Assembly: GCF_000160875.1 (NCBI RefSeq)
Contig: NZ_GG700809.1
Span: 28,701 to 92,700 of the forward strand
Source of the DNA: Lactobacillus iners DSM 13335
GTDB taxonomy: Bacteria; Bacillota; Bacilli; Lactobacillales; Lactobacillaceae
Reading direction: 5' to 3'
Length of the DNA stretch: 64,000 bases
Within the stretch, counting starts at the first letter, position 1. Every line of letters begins with the position of its first letter. The notes beneath the pieces are model-generated. The model saw nothing but the letters and a program-made list of their open reading frames with translations, was not told the origin of the DNA and did not search any database. Made by a program: the position numbers and the translations under genes. Positions 63,891 through 64,000 of this stretch are shown here, one piece after another.

Positions 63891-63925
63891 ATCATCTAAT
63901 AATATGTATATTATTAGATGATTTT
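63891..63925 (+). terminator. Hairpin at the end of the pst operon
   Basis: A perfect 14-bp stem (ATCATCTAATAATA) with loop TGTA, followed by a short T-run. It is probably a weak terminator or attenuator. No gene is visible from here to base 64000. Confidence 0.7.
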
Positions 63926-64000
63926 AGCCATAAATCCAAACGTTTTATTAATATGATAGATGTTAAATTCGTATAAAAAAATAAAATAAAAAAATAGCTT

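Overview
The window is AT-rich, low-GC Gram-positive DNA from a Lactobacillus (Lactobacillus sensu stricto, i.e. the delbrueckii/jensenii/acidophilus/gasseri type). The evidence is the housekeeping content and order (rsmG-noc-parA-parB-DUF951-ychF, rpsL-rpsG-fusA, rpoE-pyrG-murA), T-box leaders on tyrS and serS, frequent TTG/GTG starts with strong AGGAGG ribosome sites, and typical lactobacillus families (C69 dipeptidase, DUF1129, NRGH nuclease). I do not name a species. The noc/parA/parB block suggests an origin-proximal location. No rRNA, CRISPR array, phage or complete transposase gene was seen.

Layout. 1-6.2 kb: tail of a maltodextrin ABC importer, a fumarate-reductase-like flavoprotein, a C69 dipeptidase, tandem FMN reductases, a tyrosine phosphatase and CvpA. 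6.3-11.7 kb: rsmG, noc, parA, parB, DUF951, ychF, DUF1129. 11.7-20.9 kb: amidohydrolase, pcp, LCP protein, plsY paralog, T-box-tyrS, tRNA-Thr, a degenerate PfkB protein, a lipoprotein, a PAS protein, gpmA and an HD hydrolase. 21-26 kb: DUF1934, rpoE, an attenuator-controlled pyrG, murA and an aquaporin. 26.0-30.3 kb: an inserted cassette with two ABC exporters and small ORFs. 30.3-37.9 kb: DUF2187, a GMP-kinase-like protein, NlpC/P60, L,D-transpeptidase, two membrane proteins and the str operon. 38-50.8 kb: helD, coaA, efp, pepT, endonuclease, a GlcNAc-kinase-like protein, a beta-lactamase-fold protein, membrane proteins, esterase, GNAT and T-box-serS. 50.8-56.4 kb: an alpha-glucoside PTS locus (GH4 hydrolase, EIICB, RpiR, membrane protein, EIIA). 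56.4-58.8 kb: a TetR/FtsX/ATPase transporter operon. 58.8-63.9 kb: an unusual PhoP-like regulator divergent from pstS-C-A-B-B.

Main points for a second look. (1) The 4.3-kb ABC-exporter cassette sits inside what was a perfect 44-nt bidirectional terminator between the aquaporin and DUF2187 genes; the palindrome centre is duplicated on both sides. The cassette carries a 67-aa protein, a candidate 26-aa peptide and a repeated 14-bp palindrome, and is the best candidate for an undescribed peptide-export system. (2) The 5.6-kb PTS locus is bracketed by 28-bp near-identical direct repeats that contain the TetR operator, which suggests it was inserted between serS and tetR. (3) Several proteins lack expected catalytic residues (MurA Cys to Asp, a PfkB protein without GxGD, a beta-lactamase-fold protein without its serine, a receiver without its acidic pair and lysine). 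(4) Regulatory sites can be read directly: a pyrG reiterative-transcription attenuator, a WalR box, Pho-box repeats, a cre site and TetR operators.
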